Assembly (NCBI GenBank): GCA_025989215.1
Contig: JAPDNP010000002.1
Coordinates: 62,001 to 126,000 of the forward strand
Direction of reading: 5' to 3'
DNA length: 64,000 nt
Origin: Neisseriaceae bacterium JH1-16
GTDB lineage: Bacteria > Pseudomonadota > Gammaproteobacteria > Burkholderiales > Chromobacteriaceae
Both the position numbers and the translations under genes were made by a program. Positions 1 through 9,292 of the stretch are shown here, one piece after another. The notes under the pieces are model-generated. The model had not been told where the DNA came from, ran no database searches, and worked only from the letters and a program-made list of their open reading frames with translations. The number at the start of each line of letters is the position of its first letter. Within the stretch, counting starts at the first letter, position 1.

Positions 1-20
1 TCCGAAGGCCGGCCAGCCGC

Positions 21-1376
21 TCATTCGGTACCGGCATCGTGCGCGCTCTTGGCCAGCTCGCGCTCCACCTCGGCGGTGGAACCGACATGGTTGAACAAGG
101 CGTTCAATCCCACCGCCGATACGGCCGCCAGCGTGATGCCGCTGTGAGTGAACGGTGTGGTCCAGGCGGGCAAGGCGTGGAAAAAGTTCGGCGCGATCAT
201 CGGGATCACCCCCAGCCCCAGGCTGACCGCCACCGTCAACAGATTGGCGCGGTGCTCGAAGTCGACGCGCTGCAGAATCTTGATGCCAGTGGCAGCTACC
301 ATGCCGAACATGCACAGGCCTGCCCCGCCCAGCACCGCCTGCGGAATCGACGCCACCACCGCGCCCATCTTGGGAAGCACCCCGAACGCGATCAGGATGC
401 CGCCGGATAAGGCCACCGCCCAGCGGCTGCGGATGCCGGTCATGCCGACCAGCCCGACGTTCTGCGAAAACGAAGTGTAGGGAAAGGTGTTGAACAGGCC
501 GCCGATGATGGTGCCCAGCCCATCGGTACGCAGACCGCGCACCAAGCTGACATGGTCGATCGGCCTGTCGCACACCTCGCCCAGCGCCAGGAACATCCCG
601 GTGGATTCGGTCAGCGTCACGATCATCACCAGGCAAAACGAGATGATCGAACCGATCTCGAAATGCGGCAGGCCGAAGCGAAACGGCAACACCAGGCCGA
701 ACCAAGCGGCGCTGTCGACCTCGGCGAAGCTCACCAGACCGAGCGCCATCGCCACCACATAGCCGACCACCAGGCCGGTCAGCACCGAAATATTGGCAAG
801 AAAACCGGTGGTCAGCTTGTTGATCAACAGGATGACCGCCAGCACCAGGGCGACGATCATCAGGTTCTGCGGCGCGCCGAAGTCCTTGGCGCCGAAGCCG
901 CCGCCGGCCCAGTTGACCCCGACCTCCAGCAGGCTGACGCCAATCACCGTGATCACCGTACCGGTCACCAGTGGCGGGAAGAAGCGGATCAATTTGCCGA
1001 ACACCGGCGCGACCAGGATGCCGAACAGCCCAGAGGCAATCACTGCGCCGTAGATGGTCAGCAGTCCCTGGCCGGCATTGGCCATCGCCACCATCGGCCC
1101 CACCGCGGCAAAGGTCACACCCATGATCACCGGCAGGCGGATGCCGAACTTCCAGAAACCGATGCACTGGATCAGCGTGACCACCCCGCAGGTGAACAGA
1201 TCGGCGTTGACCAGGAAGGCCAATTGCTCGGGTGGCAGTTTGAACGCGTGACCGACGATCAAGGGCACCGCGATGGCACCCGCATACATCACCAGCACAT
1301 GTTGTAACGACACCGGAAACATCCGGCCCCACGGCAGCACTTCGTCAACCACATGAACATCGACAGTCTGGCGCAT
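21..1376 (-). CDS. NCS2-family purine (xanthine/urate-type) permease
   Basis: Probable inner-membrane proton symporter for xanthine, urate or a related purine, 451 residues with about 12-14 hydrophobic segments. The pattern TESTGMFLALGEVCD, followed by QNVGLVGMTGIRSRW and a KMGAVVASIPQAVLGG stretch, is typical of the nucleobase-ascorbate (NCS2) family. I chose the ATG at 1376 because GGGAGG lies about 7 bases upstream; the longer reading frame adds a non-family N-terminus. It is divergent from the flavin monooxygenase gene at 1656. Family is secure. The exact substrate cannot be read from sequence; uracil is less likely. Confidence 0.85.
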   Translation of the reverse strand: MRQTVDVHVVDEVLPWGRMFPVSLQHVLVMYAGAIAVPLIVGHAFKLPPEQLAFLVNADLFTCGVVTLIQCIGFWKFGIRLPVIMGVTFAAVGPMVAMANAGQGLLTIYGAVIASGLFGILVAPVFGKLIRFFPPLVTGTVITVIGVSLLEVGVNWAGGGFGAKDFGAPQNLMIVALVLAVILLINKLTTGFLANISVLTGLVVGYVVAMALGLVSFAEVDSAAWFGLVLPFRFGLPHFEIGSIISFCLVMIVTLTESTGMFLALGEVCDRPIDHVSLVRGLRTDGLGTIIGGLFNTFPYTSFSQNVGLVGMTGIRSRWAVALSGGILIAFGVLPKMGAVVASIPQAVLGGAGLCMFGMVAATGIKILQRVDFEHRANLLTVAVSLGLGVIPMIAPNFFHALPAWTTPFTHSGITLAAVSAVGLNALFNHVGSTAEVERELAKSAHDAGTE

Positions 1377-1655
1377 CGCAAGCCCTCCCACCTCGACCGG
1401 CCACGCCGGTGCCTGCTGTAGTGATAGCCGACCGTCACGCCGATCAGTGGTGCCGCCTGTCTGTGCGGCGGGCCTGAGCGGCTGCACGGCAGAATCGCCC
1501 CCAAACCGGCGGCGCTGGCAACGGCGGCTCGAATAGACCGATATCGCGCAAGCAAAGCGCCATTGGCCATTTTGGTCCGGGCCGCGGCGCTGCTACCGTT
1601 ATCCCGCTTGCATTCATCGCCCGGTCGGGCGCCCTTATTGCACAGGATAATCCGC
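1377..1655. other. Divergent intergenic region
   Basis: A 279-base gap between the purine permease and the monooxygenase that must hold both promoters. I see no convincing -35/-10 pair, no purine-riboswitch core and no strong inverted repeat. The open frames across it are antisense or out-of-frame extensions of the two neighbours. Confidence 0.4.
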
Positions 1656-2993
1656 ATGAGCCAACCCGCACGACAACTCCACCTCGGCGCCTTTCTGATG
1701 GGCGTCGGCCACCATCTGGCGGCCTGGCGCCACCCCGACGTCGACCCGAGTGGCGCCGTCAGCTTTGCCCACTTCAGACAGCTGGCACAGTTGGCCGAAC
1801 GCGGCCTGTTCGACGCACTGTTCCTCGCCGACAACGTCGGCCTGCCCGCGGCGCCGCCGAGCACGCTCAGCCGCGGCGGCCTGCCCTACCACTTCGAACC
1901 GCTGACGCTGCTGGCGGCGCTGGCCGGCGTCACCGAGCGGATCGGCCTGGTGGCCACCGTGTCGGCCACCTATCTGCCGCCCTATCACCTGGCGCGCAAA
2001 TTCGCCACGCTCGACCACCTGTCCGGCGGACGCAGCGGTTGGAACCTGGTCACTTCGGGCACCGACTGGGAAGCGCAGAATTTCGGCCTGAAGGAGCAGC
2101 TGTCGCATCAGGAGCGCTACCGACGCGCCGCCGAATACGTGACGGTTGTGAAGGGGCTGTGGGACAGCTGGGAAGACCAGCCCTACCTGTTCGACAAGGA
2201 CAGCGGCCGCTTCTTCGACCCAACCAAGCTGCACCCGCTCAACCACCAAGGCGAGTATTTCTCGGTGCGCGGCCCGCTGCAGACCGGCCGGCCGGTGCAG
2301 GGCTACCCGGTGATCGTGCAGGCCGGCTCGTCGGAACACGGGCAGGAACTGGCCGCCGCCACCGCCGAACTGGTGTTCATCGCCCAGCAGACCCGCGAGG
2401 GCGCGCAGGCCTTCTATCGCGGCCTGAAGGCACGCGTGGCCGCGCACGGCCGCGACCCCGACCAGGTGAAGATTCTGCCCGGCGTCCTGCCAGTGGTTGG
2501 CCGAACAGCCACCGAAGCAGAAGAGAAATTCGCAGCACTGCAGGCGCTGATCGACCCAGCGGTCGGCATCGGCCTCTTATCCGGCCTGATCGGCCACGAC
2601 CTGTCCGGCTATCCGCTCGACGGCCCGCTGCCCGAGCTGCCGGTCACCGAAGGCTGGCAAAGCCGTCAGCAACTGTTCGTCGAGCTGGCCCGCCAGGAAC
2701 AGCTGACGATACGCCAGCTCTATCAGCGCGTCGCCGCGGCGCGCGGCCATCGCACCGTGGTCGGCACCGCCAGCCAGATCGCCGACCAGTTGCAGGACTG
2801 GTTCGACAACGAGGCGGCCGACGGCTTCAACATCCTTGCCCCGACCTTGCCGCATGGGCTGGCGGACTTCGTCGATCAGGTAATCCCGGAACTGCAACGG
2901 CGCGGCCTGTTCCGCACGGCGTACCAGGGGACGACGCTGCGCGAGCACCTGGGGCTGGCCCGCCCGGCGCATCCGCGTGCAGCGGCCGCCTAA
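1656..2993 (+). CDS. LLM-class flavin-dependent monooxygenase (NtaA/SnaA/DszA type)
   Basis: Cytosolic TIM-barrel enzyme of the bacterial-luciferase superfamily that would use FMNH2 and oxygen to oxidise a small substrate, with reduced flavin supplied by a separate reductase. It is 445 residues long, normal for the nitrilotriacetate/dibenzothiophene-sulfone monooxygenase group. The segment GWNLVTSGTDWEAQNFG near residues 128-144 is the group's hallmark. ATG 1656 follows AGGATAA; the upstream extension has no family similarity. No flavin reductase or transporter gene is adjacent, so the substrate is unknown. Confidence 0.85.
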   Translation: MSQPARQLHLGAFLMGVGHHLAAWRHPDVDPSGAVSFAHFRQLAQLAERGLFDALFLADNVGLPAAPPSTLSRGGLPYHFEPLTLLAALAGVTERIGLVATVSATYLPPYHLARKFATLDHLSGGRSGWNLVTSGTDWEAQNFGLKEQLSHQERYRRAAEYVTVVKGLWDSWEDQPYLFDKDSGRFFDPTKLHPLNHQGEYFSVRGPLQTGRPVQGYPVIVQAGSSEHGQELAAATAELVFIAQQTREGAQAFYRGLKARVAAHGRDPDQVKILPGVLPVVGRTATEAEEKFAALQALIDPAVGIGLLSGLIGHDLSGYPLDGPLPELPVTEGWQSRQQLFVELARQEQLTIRQLYQRVAAARGHRTVVGTASQIADQLQDWFDNEAADGFNILAPTLPHGLADFVDQVIPELQRRGLFRTAYQGTTLREHLGLARPAHPRAAAA

Positions 2994-3107
2994 GGGCGCC
3001 CCTAACACCGCGGCGCAAACGGGCTGAAAACGTCACCCTGGCATGGTATTGTCATTGCACGAAGAGAAGCGGCCGCCACGGCCGCTCCCCCTGCCTCGAG
3101 GAATGCC

Positions 3108-3569
3108 ATGAAAGCCCTGCTCAGCCTGCTGTTACTCACCCTGATCCTGCCGGCCCACGCCGAAGAGATCGGCCAGGTGTCTACCACCTTCCGCCTACTC
3201 AGCCCGAACGACAAGGTCGTCGTCGACGCCTTCGACGACCCATCGGTGGCCGGCGTCGCCTGCTATGTGTCGCGCGCCAAGACCGGCGGCTACAAGGGCG
3301 CGGTCGGCCTGGCGAAAGACCCATCGCGTTTCTCGGTCGCCTGCCGCCAGATCGGCCCGATCAGCTTCACCAAGCCGCTGCCGAGGCAGGAAGAAGTGTT
3401 CAAGGAAAGCGCGTCCTTCGTGTTCAAGCATGTGCGGGTGGTGCGGCTGGTCGACGCCAAGCGCAACACCCTCGCCTACGTCACCTACTCGGACAAACTG
3501 GTCGACGGCAGCCCCGACAACGCGGTCACCGCCGTGCCGGTGATGGGGCAGAAGATTCCGCTCAAGTAA
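3108..3569 (+). CDS. creA: CreA family periplasmic protein
   Basis: A 153-residue protein with an N-terminal signal peptide (hydrophobic stretch ending in AHA near residue 18) followed by a CreA-type domain: VSTTFRLLSPNDKVVV, then DPSVAGVACYVSRAKTGG. CreA proteins are conserved, probably periplasmic, and of unknown biochemical role. AGG sits a few bases before the ATG. The gene is followed after 34 bases by a small membrane-protein gene, perhaps in the same transcript. Family assignment is firm; function is not known. Confidence 0.85.
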   Translation: MKALLSLLLLTLILPAHAEEIGQVSTTFRLLSPNDKVVVDAFDDPSVAGVACYVSRAKTGGYKGAVGLAKDPSRFSVACRQIGPISFTKPLPRQEEVFKESASFVFKHVRVVRLVDAKRNTLAYVTYSDKLVDGSPDNAVTAVPVMGQKIPLK

Positions 3570-3603
3570 GCCGGCTTTCGCCGCCCATTCAGAAAGGAGT
3601 GCC

Positions 3604-4044
3604 ATGTTCGAGCAACGCTATCGCCAGCTGGTGCGCAGCAGCGCGATCTACGACCTGCTGGTCACCGCCCCGTTCGCCACCCCGTGGACCTTCGCGCTGG
3701 TCCACGCGATGCTCAACCAGATTCACCCGCTGCCGGACTTCCAACCGGTCCACGTGCTGTTCGCCAATCTGCTCGGCAGCATCGTTGTGGTGTGGTCGTT
3801 GCTGCGCATCTGGCGCCCGGAGCCGGTATTCGGCCTGTTCGATGCCATCGGCCGGGCGTTGTTCTTCACCTGGCAGCTCTACTACCTGGCGAGCCCGGAC
3901 AGCAACCCGGTGGTCTGGCTGTTCGCCGGCTTCGAATTCCTGTTCTTCGCCACCCAGGCCTACGGCTTCTGGCTGCTGAACAAGATCGAGTCCGGCCGCC
4001 CCTCGCGCTGCCGCGTGGTGAATCACTTCATGGCAGCGGCCTGA
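3604..4044 (+). CDS. Hypothetical multi-pass membrane protein
   Basis: A 146-residue protein preceded by a good ribosome-binding site (AAAGGAG, 4 bases from the ATG). I do not recognise the family with confidence. It has about four hydrophobic segments (PFATPWTFALVHAML, VLFANLLGSIVVVWSLL, a FFTWQLYYL segment and FAGFEFLFFATQAYGF), so it is likely an inner-membrane protein. It lies directly after creA on the same strand. An inverted pair of the TTGGCCGAA word just after the stop probably ends the transcript. Confidence 0.75.
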   Translation: MFEQRYRQLVRSSAIYDLLVTAPFATPWTFALVHAMLNQIHPLPDFQPVHVLFANLLGSIVVVWSLLRIWRPEPVFGLFDAIGRALFFTWQLYYLASPDSNPVVWLFAGFEFLFFATQAYGFWLLNKIESGRPSRCRVVNHFMAAA

Positions 4045-4068
4045 CCCCGAGCGGCTCGCCCATACGCG

Positions 4069-4094
4069 TTCGGCCAACCTCAAGGTTGGCCGAA
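4069..4094. terminator. Inverted pair of TTGGCCGAA word (stem-loop)
   Basis: TTCGGCCAACCT at 4069-4080 and AGGTTGGCCGAA at 4083-4094 form a perfect 12-bp stem with a 2-base spacer. It lies between two convergent genes (stops at 4044 and 4153). No U-tract follows, so termination activity is inferred from position and from the analogous paired uptake sequences of Neisseria. Confidence 0.65.
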
Positions 4095-4152
4095 TCGCTG
4101 TTATCTATGCCGGACGACAATGTCCCGTCCCACGCCATGCTGCCTCGCCACC

Positions 4153-4578
4153 TCAGAACGCCAGCACCATCACCCCGGCCACGATCAGCACCGCACCGAC
4201 CACCAGCTTCATCGTCAATGGCTCCCCCAGCAGCAGCACGCCCATCACGATGGCGAACACCACACTGAGCTTGTCCACCGGTGCCACCAGCGAGGCCGGC
4301 GCCAATTGCAGCGCACGGTAGTAGCACAGCCACGACAGCCCGGTGGCGACACCCGACAGCACCAGAAAGGTCAGCGGCTTGGGCGGCATGCTCTCCGGCA
4401 GCTGCCACTCGCGGCGCAGCGACAGAATCGCCGCGGTGACGAACAGGATCACGATAGTGCGGATGAAGGTGGCCAGATTGCTGTTCATCCCCGCCACCCC
4501 CAGTTTGCCGAGTATCGCCGTCATCCCGGCAAACAAGGCCGAGCCAAACGCGTACGGCAACCAGGCCGGAAAATTCAT
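4153..4578 (-). CDS. EamA-domain (DMT superfamily) small transporter
   Basis: A 141-residue membrane protein with a single EamA repeat of about five transmembrane segments. Most DMT exporters carry two repeats, so a working transporter would need to dimerise; single-domain members of this length are common. The segment LAPASLVAPVDKLSVVFAIV followed by LLGEPLTMKLVVGAVLIVAG is characteristic. ATG 4578 has GGAGAG about 4 bases upstream and is preferred to the ATG at 4590. Substrate unknown. Confidence 0.8.
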   Translation of the reverse strand: MNFPAWLPYAFGSALFAGMTAILGKLGVAGMNSNLATFIRTIVILFVTAAILSLRREWQLPESMPPKPLTFLVLSGVATGLSWLCYYRALQLAPASLVAPVDKLSVVFAIVMGVLLLGEPLTMKLVVGAVLIVAGVMVLAF

Positions 4579-4809
4579 ACCGCTCTCCATTCAATATCAA
4601 GACGGGTATTTCCTCATTAGCTGCCAATAACATCAAGCATCGCGACGTTAGATAGGTACGTGGCCGTCGGCACAACGGTGCCTAAAGGAGAGAACGCCAA
4701 GCACATCACGCCCTGTTTCGATTCCCCCGGGGTCGACTCGGCGACCGGATAGTCGTCAAAGCGCAGCGCTTGGCTTAACCTAAAGGCTTTGCCGCACATC
4801 GATCACGCC
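4579..4809. other. Intergenic region without recognised gene
   Basis: About 230 bases between the divergent EamA gene and the phosphatase gene. A 60-codon minus-strand frame at 4617-4799 has no recognisable motif or ribosome-binding site and is not called. The region presumably carries both promoters. Confidence 0.4.
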
Positions 4810-5574
4810 ATGACCCACACCCCAACGCCCTCGCCACTTCCCAGCCTGGATGGGCAAACCCATTTTCGCGAACTGGGCGGGCTGCCGACCGCCTCGGGCC
4901 GCCGGGTGAAACATGGCGTACTGTTCCGTTCGGGCGAACTGTCACAATTGTCCGAGCGTGACGGCCGGGTGCTCGAAGCGCTCGGCATCCGTACCGTGTT
5001 CGACCTGCGCGCCGAGTCGGAACAGCAGCAGGCTCCGGATCGCCTGCCCTCCACACTGCGCCTGCATGCCATCCCGATTCTGCAAGGCAGCTTCGACCCG
5101 GCAACCATCCTGCAGCAGCTCAAGAGCGGCGATACCGCAACGCTCGACGGGCTGATGCCCGCGATATATCGCGCCCTGATCTCCGAGTTCACGCCGCAGC
5201 TGCGCCAGTTCTTCCTAGAGCTGACACAAGCTCCCGACGGCGTACTGTTTCACTGCACCGCCGGCAAAGACCGCACCGGCCTCGCGGCCGCGCTGCTGCT
5301 CGTCGCACTGCAGGTGCCGGCCGACGTGATCGAACAGGACTACCTGGCGTCGAATGCCTGGCTTGCCACACTGAACGAGCGCATCGCCGCGCGCTTCGCG
5401 CCCTATGGCGTCACGCTGGGTGAACTCGACCCCTTGCTGACCGTCCGTGCCGGCTATCTACAGGCAGCTTTCGCCGAGATCGAGGCACACTGGGGCAGCC
5501 TCGGACGCTATCTGGACGATGGCCTGGGCATCGACCGCGCCGTGTTGCAGGCCCGTTTCCTCGAACCCGCCTGA
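4810..5574 (+). CDS. Tyrosine-protein phosphatase (Y_phosphatase3 / Cx5R)
   Basis: A 254-residue cytosolic phosphatase. The active-site loop HCTAGKDRTG (Cys149, Arg155) is intact, and the N-terminal NFRDLGG-like motif appears as HFRELGGL. The domain matches the bacterial tyrosine/lipid phosphatase family related to Mycobacterium PtpB and Listeria LipA. ATG 4810 is preferred to an upstream TTG at 4789; neither has a strong ribosome-binding site. An intrinsic terminator follows at 5597-5620. Substrate (phosphotyrosine or phosphoinositide) is not decided by sequence. Confidence 0.82.
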   Translation: MTHTPTPSPLPSLDGQTHFRELGGLPTASGRRVKHGVLFRSGELSQLSERDGRVLEALGIRTVFDLRAESEQQQAPDRLPSTLRLHAIPILQGSFDPATILQQLKSGDTATLDGLMPAIYRALISEFTPQLRQFFLELTQAPDGVLFHCTAGKDRTGLAAALLLVALQVPADVIEQDYLASNAWLATLNERIAARFAPYGVTLGELDPLLTVRAGYLQAAFAEIEAHWGSLGRYLDDGLGIDRAVLQARFLEPA

Positions 5575-5596
5575 AACCGGGCGGCAGCCCAAAGCA

Positions 5597-5620
5597 AAGG
5601 CGCCCCGATCGGGACGCCTT
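5597..5620 (+). terminator. Intrinsic terminator after phosphatase gene
   Basis: Stem AAGGCG...CGCCTT with an inner CCCGATCGGG, followed by GTTCTT. It lies between convergent stops at 5574 and 5640 and could serve both. Confidence 0.7.
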
Positions 5621-5639
5621 GTTCTTCAGAGTTGCGGTG

Positions 5640-8600
5640 CTAGACGCTGGCCGTGAACGGCTCCAAGCGCGGCTCGACCATCAGTTGCACCAGATCGGCC
5701 GGCAACACCGGTCGACTGAAGCAGAAGCCCTGGATCAGGTCGCAATCGTGCTGCCGCATGAACTCAAGCTGCGCCTGGCTCTCCACGCCCTCGGCGACCA
5801 CCAGTAAGCCCATGCGGTGGGCCAGCACGATGATGGTGGTGGCAATCGCCACCGCTTCGGGCTTGGTATCGAGATCGACCACGAAGGAGCGGTCGATCTT
5901 GAGCTGATCGAAGGGAAAGCGACTCAGATAGGCCAGGCTCGAATAGCCGGTGCCGAAGTCGTCCAGCGACAGCTGCACCCCCAGTTTCTTCAGCGCCACC
6001 AGCAGCATCACCGCCTTGTCGGGCGCCTCCATCAGCATGCTCTCGGTCAGTTCCAACTCCAGGCAGCGCGCTGGCACGGCATGGCGCTTCAACGCCGCGG
6101 CCACCTGTACGACCAGATCGTCGCCGTTGTGGAACTGGCGCGCCGATACATTCACCGCCACCTTGACTTCACCAACACCCTGCGCGATCCAGCGATGTAT
6201 CTGCTCGCAGGCCTTGTCGATCACCCAGTTGCCAATCGGCAGGATCAGTCCGGACTTTTCGGCCAAGGGAATGAAGTCGCCTGGCAGCATCAGTTCCCCG
6301 TCGTCGCGCTGCCAGCGCAGCAGTGCCTCGGCCCCGGCCACCCGGCCGGTTTTCAGATCGACCTTGGGCTGGTAATACAGCACCAGTTGCTCGCGGACTA
6401 TCGCCTGGCGCAGCGACTTTTCCATGTCGAGCTTGACCAGCGCGTCATCGTTCATGTCGGAGGTGTAGAAGCAGAAACGATTGCGCCCGCCATCCTTGGC
6501 CTGATACATCGCCGTATCGGCATTGCGCAGCAAGTCGGTGGGGTTCAGGCCGTCGCCCGGGTAGACGCTGATACCGATGCTGGCGCCGATGAACACCTCA
6601 TGGCTGCCGCCCAGCTGGAACGGCGCCTCGAGAATCTCGATCAGGCTTTCGGCCAAGGCCGCCGCGTCCTGCGGCGTCCCCAATGGCTCCATCACCAGCA
6701 AGAACTCGTCGCCCCCCAGACGGCCGAGCGTATCGCCGCTGCGCAAGCGCATCTTCAGTCGTTTGGCCACCTCGATCAGCAACTCGTCGCCCACCGTGTG
6801 GCCGAGGCTGTCATTGACGATCTTGAACCGGTCGAGGTCGATGAACAGCACGCCGACCTGGCTGACGCTGCGCTCGGCCCGGCCCAGCGCCTCCTCCAGA
6901 CGGGCACGCACCAGCACGCGATTGGGCAGTGCGGTCAACGGGTCGAAATGCGCCAGCTGCTTCAGGCTGGCCTCGGACTGCTTGGCCAGGCTGATGTCGG
7001 CACAGACACCGACATAGCGTAGAGGCTCACCCTGTTTGCTGAACACGGTGGTAACGGTCAGCCAACCGGGAAACACCTCGTCGTTCTTGCGCCGATTCCA
7101 GATCTCGCCCTGCCAACTACCACGGCGCTTGAGCCCGCGCCACAGCTGGCGGAAGAAATCCTGCTCGTGCAGATCGGTCTGCAGTAGTAGCGCGGCCGGC
7201 TGGCCGAGCACCTCGCGCTCACGATAGCCGGTGATATCGGTGAATGCCCGATTCACCGCCAGCACGGTGCCGTCCAGGTCGAAAATCACCACACTGTCAC
7301 GCATGCTGTCGATCACCGCCGCCGACTGACGAAGGATGTTCTCCACCTTTTTGCGTTCGGTGATATCGGTAATGAAGCCATGCCACAAGATGCTGCCGTC
7401 GGCACTGCGCTCGGGATTGGCGCAAGCATACAACCAGCGCACGAAGCCCTTAGGCCAACAAATCCGGTATTCGTGACGCCACTGCAGCAAGCTGTCACCC
7501 GACTGCCGCAAGGAATTGATGACGGCCGCCTTGTCCTCGGGGTGCACCATGCGGAACAACACCCGCGCATCTTCGCTGACTTCCTGCGGCGTCACCCCAC
7601 ACAAAGCCGTAATGCCTTCGCTGACATAGGGCACGCTGGCCCGGCCATCCTGCATCAGGCGAAACTGATAGACCGTGCCGGGGAGCTGTTCGGCCAACTT
7701 CTGCAGCCTGACATCCATCTCGTGACGGCGCTCCTCCTGCTCCTTGCGCTCGGTGATGTCGAGCACCGTCCCATAAAGGCCGATCACCTCGCCGCGTGCA
7801 TTGCGCTCCAACCAAGTGCGATCGTCCACCCACAGCCAGCGGCCATCGGCATGACGTATACGGTATTCCTGTGCAAACTCGTCCGGTCCTGTCACCTGGT
7901 GCAATTCGCGGGTGGCGCGAAAATGCCGCCGATCCTCGGGATGCACCAGCGCCTCATAGCTTGGCTGACCGGCCAGGAGCTGCGCCGGCAGATAGCCCCA
8001 GGCACACACATTGTCGCTGATGTAGCTGACCCCCTGCGTCGACCGCCATTGCAAGGCCACCGCCGGTGAACGGGTAATGATGTCCGACTGGTGACGCAGT
8101 TCGTCGATGAACAACTCCAGCTTGCCCTGCAAGGCCATCACTACCAAACCGACCAGCGACGAGGCCAACAGAAAAGCCGACAACAGCTGCAGGCCTTTTT
8201 GTAAATCATCTTGATAGAACGGCCCGATAGCCAGCGACACGGCCAGCACCGCCATCGTCGACATCAACATCGTCATCGACGTGGTCACCCAGCCACCAAA
8301 GCGAATCGCCCCCCATACCAGCAAGGGGAAATACAACAGCACCAGAAAGAAACGCTGTTCCGACGGTTCGACCAGCCCCACGAACAAGCCGGCCAGTAAG
8401 GCCAGCAGCGCCACCCCCAGCAACAGCGCTTCGAGCACCATCGTCCGTACCTTGCGGCCGACCCGGCTATAGCACATCGACAAGAGCCATGGCGTCACAA
8501 GCAATATGCCAACCACATCACCTATCCACCAGCTCTGCCAGCTCGGAATCCACTGCGCCTGGTTCAGCACACCGGCCTCTTCAAGCAGGCTGATGCCGAA

Positions 8601-9017
8601 GGTCGCTGGCACGACCGTCCCCAGCCCACTTGCTAACAACAAGGCCAGCACATCAGTGATGCGTGAAAAGGTTGGCCGAAACGCCATGCGCTGCAGCAGC
8701 GTCACAGCGACTACTGCCCCGGCCATCCCTCCCAGTGGAAGCACGAAGGCCAGTGGCAAGGCGTACCCTATCGACAGGTTGGTGATGAGGCCGCCCAGGT
8801 ATACGCCTATGCCGTAACGCCGCCCCCACACCAGCAACGCCGCCACCGCAATGCCGGATGGCGGCCACACCAGCGTGACCGCCGAGCCGTAGTAGGACAA
8901 TGACAGGCCGATATGCGCCGCCCCACAATAGGCAAGCGCCACGATGACGACCCGAGGAAGCGATAGGCCAGGAAGCGACAGCGGAACTTGCGGTACCAAT
9001 TCGCTACGCCAGGTCAT
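5640..9017 (-). CDS. MASE1-PAS-PAS-PAS-GGDEF-EAL cyclic-di-GMP enzyme
   Basis: An 1125-residue inner-membrane signalling protein. Order: MASE1 sensor with 8 or so transmembrane segments (about 20-300), three PAS/PAC modules (about 310-430, 440-565, 570-690; each ends in a DITERK- or ADISLAK-like linker), GGDEF (about 700-860) and EAL (about 870-1115). The cyclase motif GGDEF is intact (RLGGDEFLLV), as are EAL motifs EALLRW, NVSARQFH, ELTESMLM and DDFGTGYSSL. Both cyclase and phosphodiesterase activity are therefore possible. The output could affect tad pili or PilZ proteins such as the one at 43584, but that is inference. Confidence 0.9.
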   Translation of the reverse strand: MTWRSELVPQVPLSLPGLSLPRVVIVALAYCGAAHIGLSLSYYGSAVTLVWPPSGIAVAALLVWGRRYGIGVYLGGLITNLSIGYALPLAFVLPLGGMAGAVVAVTLLQRMAFRPTFSRITDVLALLLASGLGTVVPATFGISLLEEAGVLNQAQWIPSWQSWWIGDVVGILLVTPWLLSMCYSRVGRKVRTMVLEALLLGVALLALLAGLFVGLVEPSEQRFFLVLLYFPLLVWGAIRFGGWVTTSMTMLMSTMAVLAVSLAIGPFYQDDLQKGLQLLSAFLLASSLVGLVVMALQGKLELFIDELRHQSDIITRSPAVALQWRSTQGVSYISDNVCAWGYLPAQLLAGQPSYEALVHPEDRRHFRATRELHQVTGPDEFAQEYRIRHADGRWLWVDDRTWLERNARGEVIGLYGTVLDITERKEQEERRHEMDVRLQKLAEQLPGTVYQFRLMQDGRASVPYVSEGITALCGVTPQEVSEDARVLFRMVHPEDKAAVINSLRQSGDSLLQWRHEYRICWPKGFVRWLYACANPERSADGSILWHGFITDITERKKVENILRQSAAVIDSMRDSVVIFDLDGTVLAVNRAFTDITGYREREVLGQPAALLLQTDLHEQDFFRQLWRGLKRRGSWQGEIWNRRKNDEVFPGWLTVTTVFSKQGEPLRYVGVCADISLAKQSEASLKQLAHFDPLTALPNRVLVRARLEEALGRAERSVSQVGVLFIDLDRFKIVNDSLGHTVGDELLIEVAKRLKMRLRSGDTLGRLGGDEFLLVMEPLGTPQDAAALAESLIEILEAPFQLGGSHEVFIGASIGISVYPGDGLNPTDLLRNADTAMYQAKDGGRNRFCFYTSDMNDDALVKLDMEKSLRQAIVREQLVLYYQPKVDLKTGRVAGAEALLRWQRDDGELMLPGDFIPLAEKSGLILPIGNWVIDKACEQIHRWIAQGVGEVKVAVNVSARQFHNGDDLVVQVAAALKRHAVPARCLELELTESMLMEAPDKAVMLLVALKKLGVQLSLDDFGTGYSSLAYLSRFPFDQLKIDRSFVVDLDTKPEAVAIATTIIVLAHRMGLLVVAEGVESQAQLEFMRQHDCDLIQGFCFSRPVLPADLVQLMVEPRLEPFTASV
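8669..8680 (+). repeat. Full AGGTTGGCCGAA word in GGDEF-EAL gene
   Basis: Complete 12-base copy within the MASE1 part of the minus-strand gene, the clearest single copy in the first 10 kb. Confidence 0.8.
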
Positions 9018-9292
9018 AGACGGAAACCCCTTCGAGAAAGCCGGCTAGGCCGGCGCCGAAGTCAACCGAGGGCGCCGGGTGCCCCGTGACAAACGGCTAG
9101 GTCCGGCCTTCACTGAAACCGGTTTACCTATTTGTTGTAGAACACCCTCCCCTTGAAAGTCACCTGCCATACAGTACGCCCCACCCAGTTAGATGCTCAT
9201 GGCAAACCGGATTTGCACACCGCCAGACGACAAAACGGCGCAGGACAAAGCCCGCGCCGTCGTAGTTTTCCGAGTCAAAACTCACACCATGC
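9018..9292. other. Leader/intergenic region with GC-rich inverted repeats
   Basis: A 275-base gap after the acyltransferase stop and before the GGDEF-EAL start, both on the minus strand. It contains GCCGGC repeats at 9040-9045 and 9049-9054, and an 8-bp stem CCGGCGCC (9050-9057) with GGCGCCGG (9071-9078). The stems are mutually exclusive. There is no clear U-tract and no clear cyclic-di-GMP riboswitch core. Confidence 0.35.

Noticed and set aside
2039-3979. A 646-codon frame spanning the monooxygenase, creA and the small membrane-protein gene
   Set aside because: It crosses three real genes in the wrong frame, is Arg/Pro/Ala-rich and matches no family.
4617-4799. 60-codon minus-strand frame between the EamA and phosphatase genes
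   Set aside because: No ribosome-binding site, no recognisable motif and no conservation signal that I can see.
9018-9160. Cyclic-di-GMP (GEMM) riboswitch upstream of the GGDEF-EAL gene
   Set aside because: Fragments such as GGTAAACC are present, but the conserved core around the ligand-binding nucleotides is not, so no riboswitch is called.
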